Assembly (NCBI RefSeq): GCF_004135585.1
Contig: NZ_CP035501.1
Span: forward strand, 4,287,501 to 4,351,500
Direction of reading: 5' to 3'
Length of the DNA stretch: 64,000 bases
Source: Sphingosinicella sp. BN140058
GTDB taxonomy: Bacteria; Pseudomonadota; Alphaproteobacteria; Sphingomonadales; Sphingomonadaceae
Part shown: in pieces, positions 8,556-15,995 of the stretch
How positions within the stretch are numbered: the first letter of the stretch is position 1
Layout of the letters: each line of letters opens with the position of its first letter
The notes under the pieces: generated by a model
What the model was told of the DNA's origin: nothing
Seen by the model: only the letters and a program-made list of their open reading frames with translations
Databases searched by the model: none
Made by a program: the position numbers and the translations under genes

Positions 8556-8993
8556 ATGACGGAGCCGTCCCTCGAACGCCTGCACAAGCGGCTCGAACGC
8601 GAGCGGGCGGCGCGGGAGCAGGCCGAGCAATTGCTCGAGCGCAAGAGTCAGGAGCTGTTCGACGCCAATCAGCGGCTGACCGCGATGAACGCGGCGCTCG
8701 AAGCGCGGATCGCCGAAGCGATGGCGTTCCAGACGGATCTCCACGCGCAGAAGGCGGCGCTGGAGCATACCATGCACCATCTGTCCGAGGTGGTGACGAC
8801 GATCGAGGGAATATCGGGGCAGACCCGGATGCTGGCGATCAATGCGACGATCGAGGCCGCCCGGGCCGGCGAAGCCGGTCGCTGCTTCGGCGTCGTCGCC
8901 AACGAGGTGAAGGCGCTGGCCAATCAGACGCGGGAGGCGACGCTCCGCGCGGGCAAGCTGCTCCGCGAGGATGCGGCGCTGTTTACCGCCTGA
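8556..8993 (+). CDS. Miniature soluble MCP-like signalling protein
   Basis: A 145-aa cytoplasmic protein. Residues 1-80 form a coiled coil ([20 protein letters not shown]). Residues 84-123 carry the conserved hairpin-tip signature of methyl-accepting chemotaxis proteins ([20 protein letters not shown], then [15 protein letters not shown]). There is no membrane helix, HAMP or ligand domain, and the protein is far shorter than ordinary chemoreceptors. It follows the H-NOX gene by 5 nt, so it is probably the output partner of the gas sensor, coupling to CheA/CheW or a related kinase elsewhere (inference). No che genes are in the window. Confidence 0.75.
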   Translation: MTEPSLERLHKRLERERAAREQAEQLLERKSQELFDANQRLTAMNAALEARIAEAMAFQTDLHAQKAALEHTMHHLSEVVTTIEGISGQTRMLAINATIEAARAGEAGRCFGVVANEVKALANQTREATLRAGKLLREDAALFTA

Positions 8994-9008
8994 AGGCCCG
9001 CGTCGGCC

Positions 9009-9794
9009 TTACCAGCGCGCCACGCCCTCCAGGAAGAAGACGCAGCGTCCTTCGAGCTCGACGCGGTCGCCGCGCAGCCGGCAGATCATCTCTCCGCCCC
9101 GGCGCGACGCCTGCCAGGCCCGCAGCACCGTCTTGCCGAGCCGGGCCGCCTAATAGGGCGTCAGGCCGCAATGGGCACCGCCGGTCACCGGATCTTCCGG
9201 GATCCCCTTGGCCGGCGCGAAATAGCGGCTGACGATATCGTAACCGTCCTCGCCCGCCGCGGTGACGATCACGCCCGCGGCCGGCAGCCGCGCGAGCGCC
9301 GCCAGATCGGGAGCAAGCGCGCGCACGGCGTCGGCGGTTTGCAAACGGGCGAGGATGTTGGATCCATCCCACAGCACCTCTTGCGGATCGCGCGCCAGCG
9401 CCTCGGCCAGACCTGGAGGCGGCGCCATCGGCGTGCACCGGCGCGCGGGGAAATCCATCGCATAGCCGCGGCCGGCGCGGCGGACCGTCAACGGCCCGCT
9501 CGCCGAAAGGAAGCGGAGGGTGTCACCGTGCGGTTCGAGCCGCTCGAATATGACCGCCGCGCTTGCCAGCGTCGCATGGCCGCACAGGGGCACCTCGACC
9601 TGCGGCGTGAACCAGCGGATCCGATAGTCCTGGCCGACCGCAACGACGAAGGCGGTCTCCGGAAGGTTGTTCTCGGCGGCGAGCGCCTGCAGCACGTCGT
9701 CGTCGGGAAACTGCTCGAGCAGCATCACCGCCGCCGGATTGCCGGCGAAGGGGCGCGCGGTGAAGGCGTCGAGCTTGAAGATCCTGGCGTGCAC
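9009..9794 (-). pseudogene. PhzF-family isomerase interrupted by an in-frame amber codon
   Basis: From a GTG at 9794 the frame encodes 214 residues of a PhzF/YddE-type isomerase: FKLDAFTARPFAGNPAAVML, then CGHATLASAAV and EDPVTGGAHCGLTPY. It is cut by TAG at 9150-9152. After the TAG the same frame continues for 46 sensible residues (AARLGKTVLRAWQASRRGGE, then RVELEGR) to a TAA at 9009-9011. Family members read YW-AARLGK at this point, so TGG to TAG is the simplest explanation. Full length would be 261 aa, normal for PhzF. The cut removes the last strands of the second lobe. It may be a pseudogene, a recent nonsense allele or a sequencing error. Confidence 0.8.
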
Positions 9795-9838
9795 GGGTGG
9801 AGGCTAGCCGCCGTGGTGCCGCCCCTCCAGCTTGGCTT

Positions 9839-10894
9839 CTACGGCTGCAGCAGCACGCCGCCGAGGGACTCCGCCGAAGCGCCCGGCTGGGCCGCGGCGG
9901 CGAAGGTCGAGCGATCACCAGGTTCGAACGCATCGAAGATGGCGCGGGCCGCGGTCGCGATCACCGCCGGGCGGTTGCTGCCGCCGCGGGCGAAGAAGGC
10001 GACGGCGAGGCGGCGCCCGCTCGGCAGAGTCAGGAAGCCGACATCGCCGGTATAGCCGGTGAGGGTGCCGGTCTTGTGCTCGACCTTCACGGCTGCAGGG
10101 AGCAGCGCCCGCATCCGGTTCGATCCGGTCTTGCAGCGCGCCATCAGATCGAGCAGCCGAAGCCGGCTCTCGGGCTTCAGCACCGGCTGGGTGTCCAGCA
10201 TGCGGAGGAGGTTCAGCATCGCCGCCGGTGTGCTCGAATCGCGGATGTCCTTGAGGTCGCGGCGATCGCTGAGCAATTGGGCGATGGTGCGGTCGACGCG
10301 CATGCCGCCGATGCCGCGCACCCGCAGCCAGGAATCGATCGCGGCTGGGCCGCCGAGCCGGTTCATCAGCAGATCGGTCGCGCGATTGTCGCTGCGCGTG
10401 ATCATCTGCTCCATCAGGGTCGCGGCGGAGACTCCGGCAATCTGGTCGTCGAGGGATCGGATCCCGGCATCGACCTCGGTCAGATAGGCGGCGGCGACCG
10501 CGACCTTCATCGTGCTCGCCATCGGAAACGGCTCGTTGCCGTTGAAGCTGACCGTCTCGCCGCTGGCCAGGTCGAGCGCGGCGATACCGAATTCGCCGGG
10601 GTTGCTGGCGGCGACCGCCGCCAGACGCTGCTCGAGTGCGATCAGTTCCGGAGATGCCGTACGGGCGGGGATGAGCGGTGCCGGGCGTACCGCCGACGGC
10701 ACCGGCGCGGCGCGCAGCGGGCTGCCGAGCGGGGCCGGGCTGAGCAAGGGGGTGGTCTGCGCCGGCGGCGCCAGTTGCGAGGCGGTCAGCGGCGCTGCGT
10801 TCGAGGTCGGCGGGAGCGGGGGGAGAACGGCTTGCGCCCAGGCCGGCTGGGCAAGAAGGGCCGCACACCACAGAAGCACCGCATTCGCCCGCAT
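9839..10894 (-). CDS. Class A beta-lactamase-fold serine hydrolase, exported
   Basis: A 351-aa protein with a signal peptide (cleavage after AQPAWA, about residue 20) and a Pro/Ala-rich linker to about residue 80. The catalytic domain has S127-T-M-K130 (SxxK), S168-D-N170 (SDN) and K274-T-G (KTG), so the serine acyl-transfer machinery is present. The omega loop reads RVDRTIAQLLSD, where class A enzymes have RxExxLN; the Glu166 and Asn170 equivalents are Ile204 and Leu208. Without Glu166 a class A enzyme deacylates poorly. It may therefore be a penicillin-binding-type or peptidase homologue rather than a resistance enzyme (inference). Confidence 0.8.
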   Translation of the reverse strand: MRANAVLLWCAALLAQPAWAQAVLPPLPPTSNAAPLTASQLAPPAQTTPLLSPAPLGSPLRAAPVPSAVRPAPLIPARTASPELIALEQRLAAVAASNPGEFGIAALDLASGETVSFNGNEPFPMASTMKVAVAAAYLTEVDAGIRSLDDQIAGVSAATLMEQMITRSDNRATDLLMNRLGGPAAIDSWLRVRGIGGMRVDRTIAQLLSDRRDLKDIRDSSTPAAMLNLLRMLDTQPVLKPESRLRLLDLMARCKTGSNRMRALLPAAVKVEHKTGTLTGYTGDVGFLTLPSGRRLAVAFFARGGSNRPAVIATAARAIFDAFEPGDRSTFAAAAQPGASAESLGGVLLQP

Positions 10895-11104
10895 TCACTT
10901 ATCCCCGCGCCGTTGATCCGATCCCCGGGTAATAGCATGAAATCATTGGAACGTTACCTGTAGCCCGGGGTGTCGGGCGCGGCGGAGGCTCGTTTCGGCG
11001 CGACTGCTGACACCACGCATAAGCATGTGCGTTGCCGCCGATCATTGGAACCGATCCCGCTGGAACTGGCGCTCTTCGCCGCACGCCGTCAGCGCGCCCG
11101 CCGG

Positions 11105-11500
11105 TCAGGCCGGGTAGCGATCGAACTTGGGCAGGCTGTCCAACTGCTCGGTCCAGGCAAGATGCTCAGCATATTGGATGTGCGCCCCCGGCGCCTGCGC
11201 TGCGGCATCGTCAAGCGTCGCGCTCTGAATGTCCGTGATCCCGGGCAGGAAAGCTTCGTTGAGGTACAGTAAGCCGGTGCCGCAGTCGCCGCAGAAATGC
11301 CGTCGGCCATGTTCGGACGAGGCGTGAACCTTGGGTGTTCCGGCGGTGATCCGCACCTGATCCGATTTGAACGCGATCCACGCCACCATCGGCGCTCCGG
11401 CAGAGCGGCGGCAATCCTCGCAATGGCAGATTGCGTGGTGGAGAACCTCGCCGGCCGCCTCGTAGCGCACCGCTCCACACTGACATCCTCCACTCGGCAT
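11105..11500 (-). CDS. GFA family zinc protein
   Basis: A 131-aa protein of the glutathione-dependent formaldehyde-activating enzyme (GFA/CENP-V-like) family. Zinc-binding cysteine motifs are in order: CQCGAVRY near the N terminus, CHCEDCRRSAG, then FCGDCGTGL. The ATG at 11500 gives the usual MPSGGCQCG start; the upstream extension is arginine-rich noise. Despite the family name most members have no proven activity on formaldehyde. It appears to be a single-gene unit. Confidence 0.85.
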   Translation of the reverse strand: MPSGGCQCGAVRYEAAGEVLHHAICHCEDCRRSAGAPMVAWIAFKSDQVRITAGTPKVHASSEHGRRHFCGDCGTGLLYLNEAFLPGITDIQSATLDDAAAQAPGAHIQYAEHLAWTEQLDSLPKFDRYPA

Positions 11501-11591
11501 CAAGGCCTCCCATCCCGTTCGTCCCGCACTCTGTCGAGGCGCGGCAGCCATGTCCAGTCTCGGAGCACAGGATGACGTGAGGGATCGGCGA

Positions 11592-12221
11592 TCATTCGGC
11601 GGCGCTGCGCAGCGCCTCCGCAATCGTGCGGCATTCCTCCGGCGCATCCGCCTCCGCCGCAAGCGGCCGGTAGAAAGCGGCAGCGCCTTTGGCGTCGTGG
11701 GTCTCAACGAGCAGCCGGGTCAGCAGCAGCACTTCGGCACCGGAGCAGAACAGACCCTGGGTCGAGACCGGCCAGGTGCGCACGCTCACCCGCGCCGCTG
11801 CCAGTGCGCCGTCGAGATCGCCGGCCTGCTCGAGCGCTTCGGCGAGGTCGCGGTGGAGATAGGCGCGGCCGATGTCCTTGGGCGGGAGCGTCGTCGCCTT
11901 GCGATAGGCCTCGACCGCGCCGTCGAGATTGCCGGCAACCTGAAGCGCCTCGCCGAGCTGGTGCCAGGCATCGGCGTCGCGCGGATTGGCCTCGACGACG
12001 GCGTGCGCGTCGGAGACGCTGACTTCGGTCGGGTTGGCCAGTTCGCCCGGCGCGAGCAGGCGCAGCGCCTCAGTTTCCGCCGGGGAAAAGGACGGCGGCG
12101 GGGCGGCGGCGGCGGGATTTGCCGACAGGATGCACAGCGAGAATAGTGCCGCGCCCGCAGGCCGGAGATCGGACCAGAAACCAGCGCGCACCCCACCTAC
12201 CTCCACTTCGAATTCGTGCAT
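11592..12221 (-). CDS. Exported TPR-repeat protein
   Basis: A 209-aa protein. Residues 22-42 (AGAALFSLCILSANPAAAAPP) look like a signal peptide preceded by an unusually long N region, so the true start may be later than the ATG at 12221. Two tetratricopeptide-type helix pairs are visible at about 75-140 (ANPRDADAWHQLGEALQVAG and NLDGAVEAYRKATTL). These domains mediate protein contacts in the periplasm; the partner is unknown. Confidence 0.7.
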   Translation of the reverse strand: MHEFEVEVGGVRAGFWSDLRPAGAALFSLCILSANPAAAAPPPSFSPAETEALRLLAPGELANPTEVSVSDAHAVVEANPRDADAWHQLGEALQVAGNLDGAVEAYRKATTLPPKDIGRAYLHRDLAEALEQAGDLDGALAAARVSVRTWPVSTQGLFCSGAEVLLLTRLLVETHDAKGAAAFYRPLAAEADAPEECRTIAEALRSAAE

Positions 12222-12442
12222 TCGCGCGTCTAGCGCAGGGTGGGAACTTCTGCCAGCCGGCTGGTGGCCAAGGCGGCAATGCCCACCGTCGACGCGGCGG
12301 CCAAACGTGCGCGTTTCGACCGCCGGTCACTCACTCGATCTGCCGCAATCGGTGGGCCACCGAGCGGCAGGGTGCACCTTCCGATCTCGTCGCGCGGCAA
12401 CCGATTCTCTGCTATGGTCGGGACCTAACTCGGGAGACGCGC

Positions 12443-12910
12443 ATGCTTGCCGCAGACGCCGCCGTCGGATCCGCCAACCCTAATGTCGCCGCGCTGGCCA
12501 GAGGCTATGCAGCGTGGGCCGAGACCAGGGGCGGCAATGTCGATCAAATCCTCGACCTCATGCATGACGAGATCGAGATGCGATCGCTGGCACCGCAGGA
12601 GATCGCGCATCCGCTTGCCGGAACCCATCGCCGCAAGGACGGGGCACGCGCCTATTTCGGTGCATTGCTCGGCGAATGGGAGATGCTCGATTGGGCCGCC
12701 GAGCGCTTCATCGTCGATGCCGAAGGGGACGACGTCGTGGTGATCGGCCGCTGCCACTGGCGGCACCGCGCGAGCGGACGCGAGGCTGCCACCGCCAAGG
12801 TCGATATCTGGCATTTCGAGGACGGCCGGGCGACCCGCTTCTTCGAATTGTTCGACACGCTCGCCTTCGCGGCGGCGGCCGGACTGATCGCGCTGCCTGC
12901 CCCCGGCTGA
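12443..12910 (+). CDS. NTF2-like / SnoaL-like protein
   Basis: A 155-aa protein starting at the ATG at 12443, with GGGAG about 6 nt upstream. It has the alpha+beta cone architecture of the NTF2-like superfamily: an N-terminal helix (VAALARGYAAWAETRGGNVD), LMHDEIEMRSL, and a strand end ATAKVDIWHFEDGRATRFFE typical of SnoaL-like proteins. Members are small-molecule enzymes or binding proteins. The substrate is not predictable. Confidence 0.75.
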   Translation: MLAADAAVGSANPNVAALARGYAAWAETRGGNVDQILDLMHDEIEMRSLAPQEIAHPLAGTHRRKDGARAYFGALLGEWEMLDWAAERFIVDAEGDDVVVIGRCHWRHRASGREAATAKVDIWHFEDGRATRFFELFDTLAFAAAAGLIALPAPG

Positions 12911-12935
12911 GCGGGGGCACGGACGAGGGCGGTGC

Positions 12936-13406
12936 TCAGCCCCGCGCCTCGCGAAGCAGGCGCTTGCGGGTGCGATCATCGCGTGCATAGGCCCAGCGGA
13001 CGGGGTCCACGCCCGGCGGCGCCGGTGGGTTGGGCGGTGCCGACGGCGGCGGCTCGTGGTCGGCCGGCCGGGCGCCGGTGAGCCAGTCGGGCAGGCGCTC
13101 GCTCCCGCTCAGCAACAGGAAGGGCTGATCGTCGGCCGGTGCCGCCACGAAGCGTCCCGACACGCGGCAGCGCGACGCCTTGCACCGCGCGCGCCGGTCG
13201 ATGAGAGTCCAGTCGCGGCCCTTCAGAGTCGCCAGCGCGGCGAGATCGACGTCATAGAGGCGCTTGCAGGCGGGGCAGGCGAACCGCACCTGCGTCCCCG
13301 CTTCGATCATCGTTCCGAGGCTTCGCGCCCAATGCGGCCAGATACGCGCCGCGCCCGATCCGATCGCGCTTTCGCCCCGCGGCCATTTCTGTCGTGGACC
13401 TTCCAT
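12936..13406 (-). CDS. Zinc-ribbon protein behind a LexA box
   Basis: A 156-aa protein with FACPACKRLYDVDLAAL near residue 43 (CxxC) and ARCKASRCRVSGRF further on (a second Cys pair), forming a probable zinc ribbon. The C-terminal third is Pro-rich (EPPPSAPPNPPAPPG). I place the start at the ATG at 13406 because a GTTC-N7-GTTC motif lies 13-27 nt upstream of it. An internal ATG (MIEAGTQVRF, at 13310) is an alternative. Function is unknown; expression during DNA damage is inferred from the box. Confidence 0.6.
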   Translation of the reverse strand: MEGPRQKWPRGESAIGSGAARIWPHWARSLGTMIEAGTQVRFACPACKRLYDVDLAALATLKGRDWTLIDRRARCKASRCRVSGRFVAAPADDQPFLLLSGSERLPDWLTGARPADHEPPPSAPPNPPAPPGVDPVRWAYARDDRTRKRLLREARG

Positions 13407-13754
13407 GCCGCACGCGTGGAACGAACAAGGAACAGGTGCAAGCGATTCGCGCGCGGGACTGTCCTGAAATCAGGCGTTGTCGCGTCTCATCGCAGGCCAG
13501 GCGCGGGCCTGTCGGTCCGGGCTGGCGGTGGCGCCGGGGATCGTTTTCGCAGCGCCGTCGCCGAGATCGCCATGGTCCGGCGGCGTTCCCGATCCGATGT
13601 CGCCGCGGCCGGCCCACTGGCCGCTGTGGATTCAACAATCTGCGCCGGTCGCCGTTTCGTCCGCCGGTTCAGTGGGACCAGCGCGAGGCTCCGGCCGCCG
13701 AGGCGGCATCGTCGACCAACCTGCCGCTGGCGCCGACGAACGGACTTGCAAGCT
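13407..13754. other. Intergenic region between zinc-ribbon gene and BlaI-like gene
   Basis: No credible gene is seen here. At its left end it holds the LexA-type box at 13419-13433. At its right end it leads into the paired BlaI-type operators at 13755-13784. A possible -35 element for the + strand is TTGCAA at 13746-13751. Confidence 0.45.
13419..13433 (-). promoter_or_regulatory. Alphaproteobacterial SOS (LexA) box
   Basis: The + strand reads GAAC-GAACAAG-GAAC, that is GTTC-N7-GTTC on the - strand. This exactly matches the alphaproteobacterial LexA consensus. It lies 13 bp upstream of the start of the zinc-ribbon gene, a normal place for a repressor site overlapping a promoter. Confidence 0.6.
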
Positions 13755-13768
13755 GCTACAAATGTGGC
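13755..13768 (+). promoter_or_regulatory. BlaI-type operator, box 1
   Basis: GCTACAAATGTGGC is an imperfect palindrome around the TACA-NN-TGT(A/G) core of BlaI/MecI operators. It lies 16 bp (centre to centre) upstream of the perfect box 2. Confidence 0.65.
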
Positions 13769-13770
13769 AT

Positions 13771-13784
13771 GCTACAGATGTAGC
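13771..13784 (+). promoter_or_regulatory. BlaI-type operator, box 2
   Basis: GCTACAGATGTAGC is a perfect palindrome with the TACANNTGTA core of BlaI/MecI-family sites. It lies just upstream of the blaI-like gene, so the repressor very probably controls its own operon. Confidence 0.75.
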
Positions 13785-13812
13785 AGGGATGTTCTCCGAA
13801 GTGAGTCGAACA

Positions 13813-14181
13813 ATGATTGGCAGCCTTCCGCGCCGCGAGCGCGAGATATTCGAGATCCTGGTCACGGCGGGCGAGGCCACCGCGGCCGACGTGCGCAAGG
13901 CGATGGTCGATCCGCCGAGTCATTCGGCGGTTCGCACCATGCTCACACGCCTGGAGGCCAAGGGCATGGTCAGCCACCGCACCGTGGATCAGGCCTATGT
14001 CTATCGCAGCGTCCCGCAGGCAGCGAAGGTCCGCGAAACCGCGCTGCAGCAGCTGGTGAAGACGTTTTTCGACGGATCGGCAGCGAGCGCCGCGACGGCC
14101 CTTCTCGGCCTGACGCGGACCTTGAAGCCGGATGAGGTGGATGCCCTGCAACGGGCGATCGACGAGGCAAAGGAGCGCTGA
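13813..14181 (+). CDS. BlaI/MecI/CopY-family transcriptional repressor
   Basis: A winged-helix repressor of about 122 aa: IGSLPRREREIFEILVTAGE, then SHSAVRTMLTRLEAKGMVSHR (recognition helix and wing) and VYRSVPQAAKVRETALQQLV. The C-terminal helices serve for dimerisation. The ATG at 13789 is in frame but begins 5 nt after the operator and would leave almost no leader, so the ATG at 13813 is preferred; a GTG at 13801 is also possible. It overlaps or abuts the BlaR1-like protease gene, forming a classic repressor/antirepressor operon. The inducing signal is unknown. Confidence 0.85.
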   Translation: MIGSLPRREREIFEILVTAGEATAADVRKAMVDPPSHSAVRTMLTRLEAKGMVSHRTVDQAYVYRSVPQAAKVRETALQQLVKTFFDGSAASAATALLGLTRTLKPDEVDALQRAIDEAKER

Positions 14182-14184
14182 GTG

Positions 14185-15870
14185 ATGAGCTATTCCTTCC
14201 TTCTTGAAATGGCGTGGAAATCGGCTGCGATCAGCGGCGCGGTGCTCGCCCTCGCGATGCTGCTGCGCAGCCGTTCGGCGGCGGATCGCGGCGCCCTGCT
14301 GCGGGTCGGCGTCGTCACTCTGCTGCTGCTGCCGGTGGTGTCGCTGCTGCTGCCCTCGCTGATCGTCGAGACGGCAGCGCCCGAAGCCGCGCCCGTCGCG
14401 GCACGGGTGCCGGAGCCGGCGGCTCTTCTTGCCGCAAGCGCGGCCCCCGCAACCGCCCTTCCGGATGGCGCCAGCCTTGCCGCGCCCGGCTCGATGACTC
14501 CGATGGCCGCCTCGGCGGACCTCACCGGCGACTGGAACGATCCGGGGATCCTGTTCCTGCTTCTCTACGTCGGCGGATTGCTGATGGTCGGCGGTCGCCT
14601 CGCCATCGGGGTCCGGGCCCTGGCACGCTGGACGGCAGAGGCGGCGGACGTCGAATGCGGCCAATGGCAGGCGGCACTCGCCCGCGCGGCATCGGGTCGC
14701 GGCGTCCGTCTGCTCGTGTCCGACGAGGTCAAGTCGCCGCTCAGCTGGGGCTGGCGCCGGCCGGCGATCCTGCTCGATCCCGACACGCTCCGGCGCCCGG
14801 ACGATGCCGATGCCATTCTTGCCCATGAGGTCGCGCACATCGTCCGCGGCGACTGGCCGTCGCTGATCTGCTCCCGTGTCGCCGTCGCGTTGTTCTGGTT
14901 CAATCCGCTGGTCTGGCGGTTGGACCGCGAAGTCGCCCAGCAAGCCGAAGAAGCGGCGGACAGCTATGCCATCGCGCGGGTCGAGCCGACCCGCTACGCC
15001 CAGACCCTGCTCGACTGGGCACGGACGAGCGGCGGGCTGGTTCCGGCCAATGCGATGGCGGGGAGCGAGCATGGTCTCGCCCGCCGGGTGCGCGCCCTTC
15101 TCGACGGCCGTGCCGGCCGACGTTCGGGCTCCGTCTGGACCTTTGCCGCCATGGCTGCCTGCGCCGCCATCGCCGCGCCGGTCGCGGCGCTGGAGTTCGT
15201 TCCGCAGGCACCGGAAGCGCCCGAGCTTCCGGATAGTGTCGAGACTCCCGAGGGGCCCGCCGCGCCGGCAGCGCCGGAATTCGAAGCCGCGGATGCCCCG
15301 CTCGCGACCGTGCCGCTTGCCCCGGCACCACCGGTTCGCGCGAGCCTTGTCGCGCCGTCGGCACCGATCGCGCACCCGACGCCGGTTGCCGCGCCCGCTC
15401 CCGCCGCGGCGCCGGCTCCTCCACGCCCGCCGATCGCTTCGCTTCAGGCGCTCGCTTTCGCGCCGCGTGTTCCAGCACCGGTGATCGACGAGAAAGCGAT
15501 CCAGGCTGAGGTGGACGCCGCAGTCGCCGAGGCGATGCGGACCAGCGTCAACGTCCGCATCGACGCGGAGCGGATTGCCGCCGATGCCCAGCGCGCCGCC
15601 GACGCGGCGCTGGCCGGAAGCGCGCATGGCATGCTCGCCGGTGCCGACGGCATGGAGCGCGGCGCGGACAGGATGCGCGAGGAAGCGCGCCGGCTGCGCG
15701 ATCGCAACTATCGCGAGCGTCAGATCGCCAAGGAAGCGGCGCGCGGCCACCGCGTCACCCACGAGGATCTGCTCGAGGCGGCAGAGGGCATGGAGGAAGG
15801 CGCGCAGGGCATGCGCGAGGGCGCGCGCGAGATGCGCCAGGCCGCCCGCGAGATGCGCCGCCGCAGCTGA
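14185..15870 (+). CDS. BlaR1-like M56 metallopeptidase, no penicillin-binding domain
   Basis: About 561 aa. There are hydrophobic helices near the N terminus (about 17-60) and at 120-145. The M56 zinc-protease core has HEVAH at about 214-218 (HExxH) followed by FWFNPLVWRLDREV and EEAADSYAI. In BlaR1 such a protease inactivates the BlaI repressor after ligand binding. Here the C-terminal penicillin-binding sensor is absent. Instead a Pro/Ala-rich stretch (about 340-430) leads to an Ala/Met/Arg coiled region with repeated GMERGADRMREEAR and GMREGAREMRQAAREMR units. AAGGAG lies 9 nt before the ATG. The repressor stop codon ends 3 nt upstream of this ATG. Confidence 0.85.
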   Translation: MSYSFLLEMAWKSAAISGAVLALAMLLRSRSAADRGALLRVGVVTLLLLPVVSLLLPSLIVETAAPEAAPVAARVPEPAALLAASAAPATALPDGASLAAPGSMTPMAASADLTGDWNDPGILFLLLYVGGLLMVGGRLAIGVRALARWTAEAADVECGQWQAALARAASGRGVRLLVSDEVKSPLSWGWRRPAILLDPDTLRRPDDADAILAHEVAHIVRGDWPSLICSRVAVALFWFNPLVWRLDREVAQQAEEAADSYAIARVEPTRYAQTLLDWARTSGGLVPANAMAGSEHGLARRVRALLDGRAGRRSGSVWTFAAMAACAAIAAPVAALEFVPQAPEAPELPDSVETPEGPAAPAAPEFEAADAPLATVPLAPAPPVRASLVAPSAPIAHPTPVAAPAPAAAPAPPRPPIASLQALAFAPRVPAPVIDEKAIQAEVDAAVAEAMRTSVNVRIDAERIAADAQRAADAALAGSAHGMLAGADGMERGADRMREEARRLRDRNYRERQIAKEAARGHRVTHEDLLEAAEGMEEGAQGMREGAREMRQAAREMRRRS

Positions 15871-15951
15871 GAACGGTCCGGCGCGTCGGTCCTCCCAGGA
15901 CGCCACGCCGGACCCGCGTCCAGCGGCCATGCCCCCGGCGGCTGGACATCC

Positions 15952-15995
15952 ATCCCCCTTTCGCTAGCCTCGCGGCTCGTGAAAGGGGGATTTTT
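15952..15995 (+). terminator. Terminator whose 3' arm supplies the next gene's ribosome-binding site
   Basis: ATCCCCCTTTC (15952-15962) is complementary to GAAAGGGGGAT (15981-15991). A small inner stem AGCC/GGCT lies in the loop, and TTTTT runs directly into the ATG at 15996. It is a good intrinsic terminator for the BlaI/BlaR1 operon. AAAGGGGGA in its 3' arm is also the only Shine-Dalgarno-like sequence of the downstream lipoprotein gene. Confidence 0.65.
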
